DNA of 64,000 nt from Adhaeribacter radiodurans. Its GTDB lineage: Bacteria; Bacteroidota; Bacteroidia; Cytophagales; Hymenobacteraceae. The notes under the pieces were generated by a model. That model saw only the letters and a list, made by a program, of their open reading frames with translations. It did no database searches and was not told the origin of the DNA. The stretch spans positions 4,092,001 through 4,156,000 of the forward strand of contig NZ_CP055153.1 of the NCBI RefSeq assembly GCF_014075995.1, in the 5' to 3' direction. Below, piece by piece: positions 11,401 to 20,082 of the stretch (the first letter of the stretch is position 1; each line of letters starts with the position of its first letter). The translations under genes and the position numbers were made by a program.

Positions 11401-11694
11401 ACCACAATGCAGGAGTTACCAACTACCTCTCCCGTAAAGGTACTCCAGTTTTACCCGAATCCTTTCCACAGCAAAGTAACTGTTCAGTTCACCTTGCCGC
11501 AAACGCAACCAGTTACGGTAAAAATCTATGATAGTCAGGGCCGGGAAGTAAAAAATTTGTTTCAGGACGAAGTGCAGGCGAACCAAACGTATCAGTTAAA
11601 ATGGGAATCCGACAATAATCCGGCAGGATTATATTACCTGCAACTGCAAACGCCAACAACGATGATCCAATCCAAGTTACTATTAACCAAATAA
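8440..11694 (+). CDS. Secreted two-propeller protein with MBG insert and T9SS sorting domain
   Basis: 1084 residues. A signal peptide ends ...FSTPAQ. Seven blades span about residues 37-465, an MBG/Ig-like insert about 470-555, seven more blades about 556-985, then a T9SS type A sorting domain (about 1000-1084, F-Y-P-N-P-F ... L-L-L-T-K). Compared with the 21-blade paralogues the middle propeller is absent and the MBG domain leads straight into the propeller that resembles the C-terminal one of the others (its blades keep the L-S-R-V-I-Q-T and K-V-V-Q-L type signatures). This is what loss of one whole seven-blade module would give. Its start is 99 bp after the preceding paralogue. Likely a surface protein; ligand unknown. 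Confidence 0.92.
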   Translation: MVVFYSFWRHWHTRNLIRDFSITFLIFLSFSFSTPAQNIQWDKTIGGDQMDYLYSVQQTKDGGYILGGSSESGISGDKTQSRKSKTSGADYWVVKLNADGSKSWDKTFGGTKDDQLIAVQPTPDGGYLLGGYSTSENNGNKSAPSKGGADYWIVKIDAQGNKVWDKSYGGNAGEILTLIQPTKEGGYILGGSSTSGINGDKTESSRGGADFWFLKIDTYGNKLWDKTIGSRAIDHLSAFYQTSDGGFILGGSPSADIGGEKSENSKGYNDFWVVKLNADGSKAWDKTIGGEGNEILYAILQTLDGGYILGGWSNSEPAGDKTASKKGDSDYWVVKLNAKGTIQWDKTYGGKGVDELKTMQPTRDGGFILAGDSKSDKSIDKSEDNRDPTFDDYGEHSTDFWLVKIKADGTELWDKTLGTSEFDLLTSLQQTSNGGYILGGYSSSGISGDKTEVSRGGSDYWVLKLDNHEKQTQKIFFDSIPDINYVQQKTLSLKATATSGLPVSFSVVQGPATVKGNTLTFTGQGGLVIVKATQAGNADFYPATEVNHSFMLNNSQTWSVRFGSSDGDPLTSVIKTSDGGYLAGGYSLSGKNGDKTQNSQGSADYWIVKTNRYGKKLWDKRFGGTGPDYLSRVIQTLDGGYLLAGSSLSGKNGDKTQTSQHGHDYWIIKIDAAGNKQWDKRYGGTGADRLIKVVQLKTGEYMLGGYSNSPASGDKSQNSWGENDFWLVKIRATGTKIWDKRYGGSQDETLGSFTETRDGGFLLGGDSFSEISGDKTQANRGSNDFWVVRVDKDGNKLWDKTFGGKGGEKAITVGRSHGENFFIAGSSTSGKSNDKSQDLRGNIGASDFWIVKIDAKGNKIWDKGFGGDNIDFLEAGTYTFEGSYVIAGTSYSGATADKSEENRGRSDYWVVKIDANGNKQWDKTFGGMREEEVSTVFQTTDGGLLVGGHSDSEISGDVTQPEQGRSDYWLLKISLDSLNTADNLASRTTMQELPTTSPVKVLQFYPNPFHSKVTVQFTLPQTQPVTVKIYDSQGREVKNLFQDEVQANQTYQLKWESDNNPAGLYYLQLQTPTTMIQSKLLLTK

Positions 11695-11946
11695 GCTTGT
11701 TATACTCCCTTAGAAAGTACTTAGCCAAAAAGTAAATTATTTCAGCCAGGTACCTTTACTTAAATTAATGGAAAGGGCAGGCAAGAGATATCCTACTAAT
11801 AGAGGTAAAGGAAAAGTCAAATTCTACTTTAAAAATACATAGCCATCTAAAAAGTAAATTTTTCAAATTAAATATCTTCGGGCGAGATCAAAATTCTCTT
11901 AATCCAGTAGGATTTAGTAACAAAAAATTAATAGTAAGCATACTAA

Positions 11947-11999
11947 AATACCTAATTATGGGTATTGTGCTCCAAAGCCAATATAGGTACATTTACCTG
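11947..11999 (+). promoter_or_regulatory. 7-2-7 palindrome plus -7-like box before two-propeller gene
   Basis: AATACCTAATTATGGGTATT (11947-11966) is an imperfect palindrome, followed 21 bp later by TACATTTA (11988-11995) and CTG. The same arrangement occurs at 20888 and 26294. The rest of the 11695-12148 gap is A/T-rich and shows no gene. The geometry TACCTAA-N2-heptamer is like NarL/LuxR-type regulator sites; that identification is an inference. Confidence 0.5.
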
Positions 12000-12148
12000 A
12001 GTGCGGTAATTAAAAGTCTCTTTCTAAAACACAGTTTTATCCTATTTAAAAGTTACTCTTACCGCATTTGCATATTCTGGTTTTAAGTGTAAAAAAATGT
12101 TCGCCTAATCAGAATTTACTAAATCTTTTTATTAACCTGTTAAGACTT

Positions 12149-15145
12149 ATGAAAAAAGCTTACTCCTATCTTTTCCCATATTCTCATGCTGGTTTATTTA
12201 CTTCTAATTATTTATCTAAAATTTTAGTAATCCTGGGAATGGGGCTTTCTTTTACATCGTCCGCTCAAAAAATTAAATGGGATAAAACCATTGGGGGAGA
12301 AAGTAGTGATTTCCTCACCTCTATTCAAAATACTCCGGATAGCGGTTTCGTTTTAGGAGGTACTTCCTCCTCCGGTAAAAGTGGAGAAAAGACTCAAGAC
12401 AATAATAAAGATCAATATGGTCTGAATACCAACGATTACTGGATTGTAAAATTAAATACCAACGGCACTAAACAGTGGGATAAAACTTTTGGCGGAAATG
12501 TGGACGATAACTTGAGTATAGTGATGCCCACTAAAGATGGCGGCTACATTTTAGGTGGTTCTTCCTCCTCTGGAAAAAGTGGCGATAAAACCGAAGCCAA
12601 TAAAGGCGAGACTGACTTTTGGGTAATAAAAGTAAATGCCGATGGAACAAAAGTGTGGGACAAAACCATTGGCGGCAACAAATCAGATAATTTAACCACC
12701 ATTGTACAATCTACCGATGGAGGTTATCTTTTAGGAGGCACTTCCAAATCGGGTAAAATCGGCAATAAAACAGAAATTAATAAAGGCAGCACTGATTATT
12801 GGGTTGTTAAACTACAACCAGACGGAACCAAAGAATGGGATAGAACCATTGGCGGTAAAGGAGAAGACGGTTTAGCCTCCCTGCAACTGACTAGCGACGG
12901 TGGTTACATTCTGGGAGGATCTTCTTTTTCACCCATTTCATTTGATAAAACAGAAGCTAGCCAAGGCGTAATCGATTTCTGGATAGTAAAATTAAGATCG
13001 GATGGCAGCAAAGAGTGGGACAAAACCATTGGTGGCAATAACATAGATTATTTAGAAACTTTAAGGCAAACCAACGACGGTGGCTATATTTTAGGAGGAT
13101 TTTCTGAATCGGATATAACCGGAAGTAAAACGGAAGCTTCTAAGGGCAGCACCGATTATTGGGTTGTAAAATTAAGGTCGGATGGTAGTAAAGAGTGGGA
13201 TAAAACCATAGGAGGGGATTGGTTAGATTATCTTTATTCAATTGAACTAACCCCAGATGGAGGTTATATTTTGGGAGGGAATTCATCATCGAACATGAGC
13301 GGGGATAAGTCGGAAGACACTGATGTTTATTACAGCGATTTCTGGATTGTAAAACTACGGGCCGATGGCACCAAACAATGGGATAAAACTTTTGGCACGC
13401 CAGAAGATGATTATTTTGCCACTATCCAGCAAACCAATGACGGGAACTACATTTTAGGCGGTTCTAATTACGCCGACATTAGCGAAGATAAAACCGAGCC
13501 TAGTAGAGGGGGTTTTGATTACTGGGTAATAAAATTAGAGGATAAAGTATACAATGCCACTGCCTGGAACCAGCGCTACGGCGGCACCGATTTTGATAAT
13601 TTCACGACCGCTATCCAAACAACAGATGGGGGTTATCTGGCCGGTGGCTATTCGGCTTCGAACAGTGGCTTTTCTAAAAGCCAAAACAGCCAGGGTAAAA
13701 ACGATTTCTGGCTCGTAAAAACAGACCAATACGGCGAGAAAATCTGGGACAAAACCTATGGCGGCTCCGAAGACGATTTCCTGAATCGGGTTATTCAAAC
13801 GCAAGATGGAGGGTATTTATTAACGGGCTCTTCTTTTTCCGGAAAAAGCGGCTACAAAACCCAACCCAGCCGCGGCAACCGGGATTTTTGGATTGTTAAA
13901 ATTAGTGCGCAAGGCACGAAGCAATGGGATAAACGCTACGGCGGCTCCGGCTCCGATGAACTCTTAAAAGTTATTCAACTCGCTACGGGCGAATACATTT
14001 TAGCCGGAAACAGTAACTCCTCGGCAGGTGGCGATAAGTCCCAGAACAGCCAGGGTGGTTCAGATTACTGGCTCGTAAAAATTAGCAGCAAGGGAGAGAA
14101 ACTCTGGGATAAACGTTACGGTGGCAGCTTAGGCGAAGACCTGGCTAGTATTATCATTACCCGCGACAAAGGGTTTTTATTAGTAGGTAGTTCTTTATCG
14201 GGTTTTAACGGCGACAAAGGAGAAATTAGTCGGGGAAATAAAGATTACTGGATTGTTAAAACTGACGAAAAAGGCATTGTACAATGGAATAAAACTTTTG
14301 GCGGCAGCGCCAACGACCAAGCGGCTACCGTGGGGCGTTTTCAGGGAGATATTTACTTTATTGCCGGCACCAGTGCTTCGGGTAAGAGCGGTGATAAATC
14401 GCAAGCTAACCAGGGCGGCACCGATTATTGGGTAATTAAATTTGATCTTTTAGGTAATAAAATCTGGGATAAAACTTTTGGGGGGCAGCAAAACGACGAG
14501 CTCCGGGCCGGTACCTTTACCAAAGAAGGTAATTACGTTCTGGCGGGCAGTTCGTTCTCCGGCGCTAGTGGGGATAAAACCCAAAGCAATCAAGGAGGCA
14601 GCGATTACTGGCTGCTCACCTTAGACCAGGACGGGAATAAAATCTGGGACAAACGATTTGGCGGTAGCCGCACCGATGAACTCCGCAGTGTTATTCAAAC
14701 CATAGATGGCGGCTTTTTACTAGGCGGCCGCTCCGATTCGGGCGAAACCGGCGACAAGAGCCAACCCGCCATTGGCTTTAGCGGTCCAGATTTCTGGCTC
14801 GTAAAAATACCGCCCGTTACTTCTACTTCCTCTCCTACTTTGGTGAGCCGCTCTGCTACTGCTTTACCATCCGTACAAACCAATGTAAATTACTTAACAG
14901 CTTATCCCAATCCTTTTACAGATAAAGTAACCATCAACTTTACCTTACCCGAAACCCAAGCAGTAACAGTAAAAATCTACAATAGCCAAGGGCAGGAAGT
15001 AAAAACTTTGTTCCAGGGAAAGGCAAAAGCTAGGCAGACTTACCAACTAGAATGGCAAGCCGGTAATAAACCAGCGGGTTTGTATTTTATGGGATTGCAA
15101 ACCCCAACTACCCGTCAGGATTTGAAGCTGCTATTAGCAAATTAA
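12149..15145 (+). CDS. Secreted two-propeller protein without MBG insert, T9SS sorting domain
   Basis: 998 residues from the ATG at 12149; an in-frame ATG 81 bp upstream would place 27 extra, non-signal-like residues before MKKAYSYLF and is less likely. A signal peptide ends ...FTSSAQ. Seven blades run to about residue 465, a short linker (K-L-E-D-K-V) replaces the MBG domain, seven blades follow from about 471, and a T9SS type A domain occupies about 915-998. Total 14 blades. The second block keeps the position-specific signatures of the C-terminal propeller of the other paralogues (F-L-N-R-V-I-Q-T in blade 2, G-R-x-x-G-D in blade 5). It is the first gene of an array segment that starts behind the palindromic element at 11947. 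Confidence 0.92.
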   Translation: MKKAYSYLFPYSHAGLFTSNYLSKILVILGMGLSFTSSAQKIKWDKTIGGESSDFLTSIQNTPDSGFVLGGTSSSGKSGEKTQDNNKDQYGLNTNDYWIVKLNTNGTKQWDKTFGGNVDDNLSIVMPTKDGGYILGGSSSSGKSGDKTEANKGETDFWVIKVNADGTKVWDKTIGGNKSDNLTTIVQSTDGGYLLGGTSKSGKIGNKTEINKGSTDYWVVKLQPDGTKEWDRTIGGKGEDGLASLQLTSDGGYILGGSSFSPISFDKTEASQGVIDFWIVKLRSDGSKEWDKTIGGNNIDYLETLRQTNDGGYILGGFSESDITGSKTEASKGSTDYWVVKLRSDGSKEWDKTIGGDWLDYLYSIELTPDGGYILGGNSSSNMSGDKSEDTDVYYSDFWIVKLRADGTKQWDKTFGTPEDDYFATIQQTNDGNYILGGSNYADISEDKTEPSRGGFDYWVIKLEDKVYNATAWNQRYGGTDFDNFTTAIQTTDGGYLAGGYSASNSGFSKSQNSQGKNDFWLVKTDQYGEKIWDKTYGGSEDDFLNRVIQTQDGGYLLTGSSFSGKSGYKTQPSRGNRDFWIVKISAQGTKQWDKRYGGSGSDELLKVIQLATGEYILAGNSNSSAGGDKSQNSQGGSDYWLVKISSKGEKLWDKRYGGSLGEDLASIIITRDKGFLLVGSSLSGFNGDKGEISRGNKDYWIVKTDEKGIVQWNKTFGGSANDQAATVGRFQGDIYFIAGTSASGKSGDKSQANQGGTDYWVIKFDLLGNKIWDKTFGGQQNDELRAGTFTKEGNYVLAGSSFSGASGDKTQSNQGGSDYWLLTLDQDGNKIWDKRFGGSRTDELRSVIQTIDGGFLLGGRSDSGETGDKSQPAIGFSGPDFWLVKIPPVTSTSSPTLVSRSATALPSVQTNVNYLTAYPNPFTDKVTINFTLPETQAVTVKIYNSQGQEVKTLFQGKAKARQTYQLEWQAGNKPAGLYFMGLQTPTTRQDLKLLLAN

Positions 15146-15237
15146 GATTATAGCACTCCTAGTCAAACAATAAGATAAACAGGCAAATACCCTTAAGTGA
15201 TTTAATACTTTTTGCATTTGATATTAAAACGGATAAT

Positions 15238-16923
15238 ATGACATTTAACCTGAACTCCCCTCCTACTTTTAATTTCTTTTATCACCAATTAGTAGCAATT
15301 AAATCCGGAAAATATAAGATTGGGTTATTGCTATTTTTTTGTTTGGCTTTGCCCTATTTAAGCTTTTCTCAAAAAGTTCTCTGGGATAAAACGCTGGGGG
15401 GCGATAAAGACGATTTGTTAACCGCCACGCAAATAACGTCTGACGGAGGCTATATTCTCGGTGGTACCTCCAACTCTGGTAAAACCAGCGACAAAACGGA
15501 GGAAAGTAAAGGCAGCACCGACTACTGGGTAATAAAAGTAAATTCTAATGGTAGCATAGCTTGGGATAAAACTTTTGGCGGAACCGGCGAAGAAGTTTTA
15601 ACCGCCTTGCAGCAAACCAAAGATGGCGGGTATATTTTAGCTGGTTACTCTAATTCAACCGCCGGTAAAGATAAAACCGAAAATAGTAGAGGGGCCCAGG
15701 ATTTCTGGATCCTAAAACTAAACAAAAACGGAAGCAAGGCCTGGGATAAAACTTACGGTGGTAACCGAAACGATCAACTAAGCTCTCTGCAGCAAACCAA
15801 CGATGGTGGTTATATTTTGGGAGGATATTCTAAATCCGATAAAAGCGGGGAAAAAAGCGAATCTAGTAAAAGTACCTATCCACTTACGCTAAACGACTTT
15901 TGGATAATTAAAATTAATGCGAAGGGTACTATCTTATGGGAGAAAACCCTGGGTGGCAATGGAGAAGACAAACTGGCTACTGTTCAGCAGACAACTGATG
16001 GAGGCTATGTTTTAGGAGGATTCTCTAGTTCCCATAAATCAGGCGACAAATCTGGAGGAAATAAAGGGGGCAGAGATTACTGGATCGTAAAATTAAATGC
16101 CAATGGTAAGAAAGTTTGGGACAAAACCATTGGCGGGAATGATTTTGATAATTTAAGTTCATTGCAACAAACAACCGACCAGGGTTATATTCTGGCCGGC
16201 ACTTCCAGTTCCGACAAAGGTGGCGATAAATCAGAGCCTGGGAGAGATAGTATTTTAAACGATTACTGGGTAGTAAAACTAGATGCAGATGGTAGTAAAG
16301 TTTGGGATAAAACGATTGGGGGTAATTTACAGGACTTTTTAAATTCTGTTCAGCAAACCCCCGATGGTGGTTATTTGCTTGGCGGTTCCTCTGCTTCCAG
16401 GATAAGCGGCGAAAAATCCGAAGACCGGAGAGGGGAAATGAGTGGCACCTATGATTATTGGCTCGTAAAATTAAACTTAAATGGCGCCTTATTGTACGAA
16501 AAAACGATTGGCAGCACCCAACTAGATGAATTAACTGATGTGCTACAAACCAGCGATGGCAACTATTTCTTAAGTGGCACTTCCAACTCCCGAAAAGGCG
16601 GTGAGAAATCTGAAAAAAGTAAAGGCGGTAAAGATTTTTGGTTGGTAAAACTGGAAAATAACTTCCGCCGCATTCAAACCATTGATTTTGAACCTATTCT
16701 TTTAACCAAAGAAGTGGGCGATCAGGCATTTACGCTTCTGGCAAAAGCCAGTTCCGGGTTGCCAATTACTTTTGAAGTTTTATCTGGTTCGGCCACACTT
16801 AAAGATAATTTAATTAAAGTAACCGCACCGGGCATTGTTCGCGTGCAGGCAACGCTGAATACGCGCCTGCCGACACCACTCAAAGCATTGTGGTTACCCT
16901 TACAGGTAAGCAATGGCAAATAA
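15238..16923 (+). CDS. 5' half of a broken three-propeller T9SS paralogue (frameshifted)
   Basis: 561 residues as it stands: signal peptide ending ...YLSFSQ, seven complete blades, and the start of an MBG/Ig-like domain. The frame is lost inside the MBG domain at about 16850 and the last ~25 residues are out-of-frame. The other half continues in another frame from about 16854 to 19907. As read, this product would be secreted by Sec but lacks a T9SS sorting domain, so it should stay periplasmic or be degraded. Before the break the gene would have encoded about 1550 residues with 21 blades, closest to the gene at 3661. A frameshift between two nearly complete halves points to a recent event or a sequencing error. 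Confidence 0.85.
   Translation: MTFNLNSPPTFNFFYHQLVAIKSGKYKIGLLLFFCLALPYLSFSQKVLWDKTLGGDKDDLLTATQITSDGGYILGGTSNSGKTSDKTEESKGSTDYWVIKVNSNGSIAWDKTFGGTGEEVLTALQQTKDGGYILAGYSNSTAGKDKTENSRGAQDFWILKLNKNGSKAWDKTYGGNRNDQLSSLQQTNDGGYILGGYSKSDKSGEKSESSKSTYPLTLNDFWIIKINAKGTILWEKTLGGNGEDKLATVQQTTDGGYVLGGFSSSHKSGDKSGGNKGGRDYWIVKLNANGKKVWDKTIGGNDFDNLSSLQQTTDQGYILAGTSSSDKGGDKSEPGRDSILNDYWVVKLDADGSKVWDKTIGGNLQDFLNSVQQTPDGGYLLGGSSASRISGEKSEDRRGEMSGTYDYWLVKLNLNGALLYEKTIGSTQLDELTDVLQTSDGNYFLSGTSNSRKGGEKSEKSKGGKDFWLVKLENNFRRIQTIDFEPILLTKEVGDQAFTLLAKASSGLPITFEVLSGSATLKDNLIKVTAPGIVRVQATLNTRLPTPLKALWLPLQVSNGK
16848..16854 (+). other. Frameshift point: probable 13-bp slippage deletion at GGCAACG
   Basis: The upstream frame reads V-Q-A-T then nonsense; the other frame reads N/A-E-Y-A-P-A-D-T-T-Q-S and carries on correctly. 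Paralogues have four to five extra residues here (A-T-Q-x-G-N-x-E/D-Y). An ancestral sequence with two copies of GGCAACG 13 bp apart, losing one copy and the spacer, gives exactly the present sequence and the observed frame change. The ancestral second copy is inferred from paralogues, not seen. Confidence 0.6.
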
Positions 16924-19907
16924 CTTACGGTGGCAGCAAAGGCGATACGCTGCAATCTATGGTAAATACGCCCGATGGTGGTTATTTACTGGCTGGAACC
17001 TCTGCTTCGCCGGTTAGTGGCGATAAAAGTGATACTGGCAAAGGCAATACCGACTTCTGGGTAGTAAAAATGAATGCTACCGGTCAGAAAGTTTGGGATA
17101 AGACCTACGGGGGCTCCAACCCAGACCGACTTTCAAGCCTTATTGCTGTTCCAGGAGAGGGGTATATATTAGGTGGTTCTTCCAGCTCGAATAAATCAGG
17201 CGATAAGTCCCAAAATAGTAAAGGAGGCGCTGATTATTGGTTAGTTAAAATAGATGAGAACGGCAACAAAGTTTGGGATAAAAGTTTCGGAGGCAATGCG
17301 AATGATCGGTTAGCGGTATTATTGGCTAGCCCAGAAGGTGGCTTTCTGGTAGGCGGAACTTCGGCTTCCGATAAAAGCGGGGATAAAAGTCAGGCTTCCC
17401 GGGATAATTACACAGAAGCTTACTTTCGGGGCGATTATTGGGTTATAAAGTTAGATGCTAACGGAAATAAGGAATGGGATAAAACCTATGGGGGACAGGT
17501 CCGGGATAATCTGACTGCTATGATCCTTAAGCCTGGAGGAGGCTACGTGCTGGGTGGTAGTTCTAGCTCAGGTATTTCCGGCGATAAAACGCAATCCATT
17601 CGTGGATTAAGAGATTACTGGATTATTCAAATAACGGAGCAAGGTAATAAAGTCTGGGATAAAACGTACGGGGGTATTTCCGGATATGGTACCGGCGATA
17701 GTTTTTTTGAAGCAGGCTCTTCTCACTTAAGATCTATACTAGCTACACCCGATGGCGGCTACTTGCTGGCGGGCTCTTCCAGTGCCTTTAAAGGAGAAGA
17801 AAAAAGCTCAGATAGCCCAGTTTTTTACGCGGACATAGCAGATTATTGGTTAGTAAAGATCGACCAAAATGGTAAAAAGCTTTGGGATAAAACCTACGGA
17901 GGCGCTAGTAACTCAAACGTGGGCGAAACAAAACATGACTTATCTTCTCAAACCGGAGATTCTCAGCTAAAAACAATAATTCAATTACAGGGGGGTGGAT
18001 ATTTATTGGCCGGAACATCAAATGCTGATAACGGCCGGGATAAAACAGAGAATAACCGCAGCGATATTCCAGTAGACCAGGGAAAAAGAGATTATGACCC
18101 CAACTTAGAAATTACAGTATGGAACGATTACTGGCTGGTTAAAATAGATGAAAAAGGCCAGGTAGTAGAAGATCGTACTATTGGCGGTACCCGGAATGAT
18201 CTACTGGCTGCGGTCCTGCCAACAAAAGAGGGCAACTTATTAGTGGGAGGAACTTCTTTTTCAGGCATTGGGGCAGATAAAACTACAATCAGTAAAGGAG
18301 AAGCAGATTATTGGATTTTAAAGGTAAGTACCAATAGAACAGAAGAACCACCTTTTAGCGCCTGGGATGCTAACTTTGGTTGGCTTAAAGATGATGATTT
18401 AACGGATGTAATTAAAACAAGTGATGGTGGCTATCTAAGTGGGGGTATCTCTCAAAATTACTCCAATGGTCAAGCGGGTAAAAACTATTGGATATTTAAA
18501 ACGGATAAAAACGGAAGACCCATCTGGAATAAAGTTTATGGCGGCACTGCTGATGATTACCTGAATCGAATTATCCAAACGCAAGATGGCGGCTACTTGC
18601 TGGCTGGCTCTTCCCTCTCTAATGCAGGGGTAGATAAGAGTGAGAACAGCCGGGGTGATCGCGATTATTGGATAATTAAAATGGATGCGCAAGGTAATAA
18701 ACAATGGGATAAAACTTTAGGCGGCTCGGGCTACGATGAACTTAAAAAAGTAATTCAACTAGCTTCCGGCGAATATATTTTAGCCGGCAGCAGCAACTCC
18801 CCCATCAGCAACGATAAAACCCAAGGCAGACAGGGCGGCACCGATTACTGGTTAGTAAAAATTAGTACTACTGGTAACAAAATTTGGGACAAGCGTTATG
18901 GTGGCTCTTTAGACGAAACATTAGGCAGTTTTACCTTAACCCCGGAGGGTGGTTTTTTACTGGCCGGTACTTCTTTATCCGGCAACGGCGGCGACAAAAG
19001 CGAACCTAGTCGCGGTAACCGCGATTACTGGGTAGTAAAAACAGATAAAGACGGCAACCTGCTCTGGGAAAAAACTTACGGCGGCAGCGGAGCAGATGAA
19101 GCCTACTCTATTGCTCGAAATGGGATTGAGTATTTTATTTCGGGTACGAGTACATCCGGTAAGAATGGCGAGAAAAGCCAGGTTAGCCAAGGGGGTAAAG
19201 ATTACTGGTTAATAAAAATAGATAGCCAGGGTAACAAACTCTGGGATAAAACTTTTGGCGGCAACCAGGATGATGAACTCCAGGCTAGCACCCGCTTAAA
19301 CAGTGGCCATATAGTTTTGGGAGGTAGTTCTTACTCCAGTATTAGCGGTACAAAAACCCAGGCTAGCCGGGGTAAGAGTGATTTTTGGATCGTAGAAGTA
19401 GATGCCAATGGCAAACAGATGTACGATAAACGTTTCGGGGGCAAGGGCAAAGAAGAACTTCGCACCGTTTTCCAAACTTCTGATGGTGGTTTATTGCTAG
19501 GTGGCCGTTCCGACTCGAACATTAATGGGGAGCATAGTTACCTTAATAAAGGTGGAAATGATTACTGGCTGGTGAAACTGGCCCCGGAAACCACTTCTTC
19601 AATTGCTACCCGAGAAGTTACTCCGATAGAAGAACTTGTTACTATAACTAATTCATTAACTGCTTACCCTAATCCTTTCCAGGGCAAAGTAACTGTGAAG
19701 TTTAGCTTACCGCAAACCCAAGTCACAACGGTAAAGATCTTTGATAGCCAGGGCCGGGAAGTAATTACTTTGTTCCAGGAAGAGGCAAAAGCCAGGCAGA
19801 CTTACCAACTTGAATGGCAAGCAGGCATTAAACCAGCGGGTTTGTATTTTATTCAATTGCAAACCCCTACCCTACAGGAACAACAAAAATTACTATTTAG
19901 TAAATAA
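16890..19907 (+). CDS. 3' half of the broken three-propeller T9SS paralogue
   Basis: 1005 residues are open from a GTG at 16890, but the start is nominal: homology extends upstream to about 16854 and there is no signal peptide. The frame holds the tail of the MBG domain, two seven-blade propellers (14 blades) and an intact T9SS type A sorting domain (S-L-T-A-Y-P-N-P-F ... L-L-F-S-K). Blades five and six of its first block have the long insertions also seen in the gene at 3661. Without a signal peptide it cannot be exported unless the frame is restored. Together with the 5' half it makes one 21-blade gene of 4.67 kb. The absence of further stops or frameshifts in the remaining 3 kb argues for a very recent lesion, a reversible one, or a sequencing error. 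Confidence 0.85.
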   Translation: MVTLTGKQWQITYGGSKGDTLQSMVNTPDGGYLLAGTSASPVSGDKSDTGKGNTDFWVVKMNATGQKVWDKTYGGSNPDRLSSLIAVPGEGYILGGSSSSNKSGDKSQNSKGGADYWLVKIDENGNKVWDKSFGGNANDRLAVLLASPEGGFLVGGTSASDKSGDKSQASRDNYTEAYFRGDYWVIKLDANGNKEWDKTYGGQVRDNLTAMILKPGGGYVLGGSSSSGISGDKTQSIRGLRDYWIIQITEQGNKVWDKTYGGISGYGTGDSFFEAGSSHLRSILATPDGGYLLAGSSSAFKGEEKSSDSPVFYADIADYWLVKIDQNGKKLWDKTYGGASNSNVGETKHDLSSQTGDSQLKTIIQLQGGGYLLAGTSNADNGRDKTENNRSDIPVDQGKRDYDPNLEITVWNDYWLVKIDEKGQVVEDRTIGGTRNDLLAAVLPTKEGNLLVGGTSFSGIGADKTTISKGEADYWILKVSTNRTEEPPFSAWDANFGWLKDDDLTDVIKTSDGGYLSGGISQNYSNGQAGKNYWIFKTDKNGRPIWNKVYGGTADDYLNRIIQTQDGGYLLAGSSLSNAGVDKSENSRGDRDYWIIKMDAQGNKQWDKTLGGSGYDELKKVIQLASGEYILAGSSNSPISNDKTQGRQGGTDYWLVKISTTGNKIWDKRYGGSLDETLGSFTLTPEGGFLLAGTSLSGNGGDKSEPSRGNRDYWVVKTDKDGNLLWEKTYGGSGADEAYSIARNGIEYFISGTSTSGKNGEKSQVSQGGKDYWLIKIDSQGNKLWDKTFGGNQDDELQASTRLNSGHIVLGGSSYSSISGTKTQASRGKSDFWIVEVDANGKQMYDKRFGGKGKEELRTVFQTSDGGLLLGGRSDSNINGEHSYLNKGGNDYWLVKLAPETTSSIATREVTPIEELVTITNSLTAYPNPFQGKVTVKFSLPQTQVTTVKIFDSQGREVITLFQEEAKARQTYQLEWQAGIKPAGLYFIQLQTPTLQEQQKLLFSK

Positions 19908-19926
19908 TTTTATAACCAAACAGCTT

Positions 19927-19978
19927 TTCTTCTCCAATAAGTAAATACTGCAATTACTATTTGCTTTTTGGAGAAGAA
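19927..19978 (+). terminator. Perfect 11-bp hairpin after broken paralogue
   Basis: TTCTTCTCCAA pairs with TTGGAGAAGAA across a 30-base loop, 20 bp after the stop codon, followed by TTTT. Confidence 0.6.
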
Positions 19979-20082
19979 TTTTGCTTGCATGCCGTGCTAA
20001 TCCTAAACTTCAGACTTATTATTAATTAAGTAAATCCTGAGTCAGGACTATTTATTGAAACATTCTTAGCTGATTGAGGCTC

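Noticed and set aside
14253-14435. Short antisense or overlapping frames within the propeller genes
   Set aside because: The repetitive coding DNA of these genes produces many open shadow frames; none has its own start signals or protein-like features.
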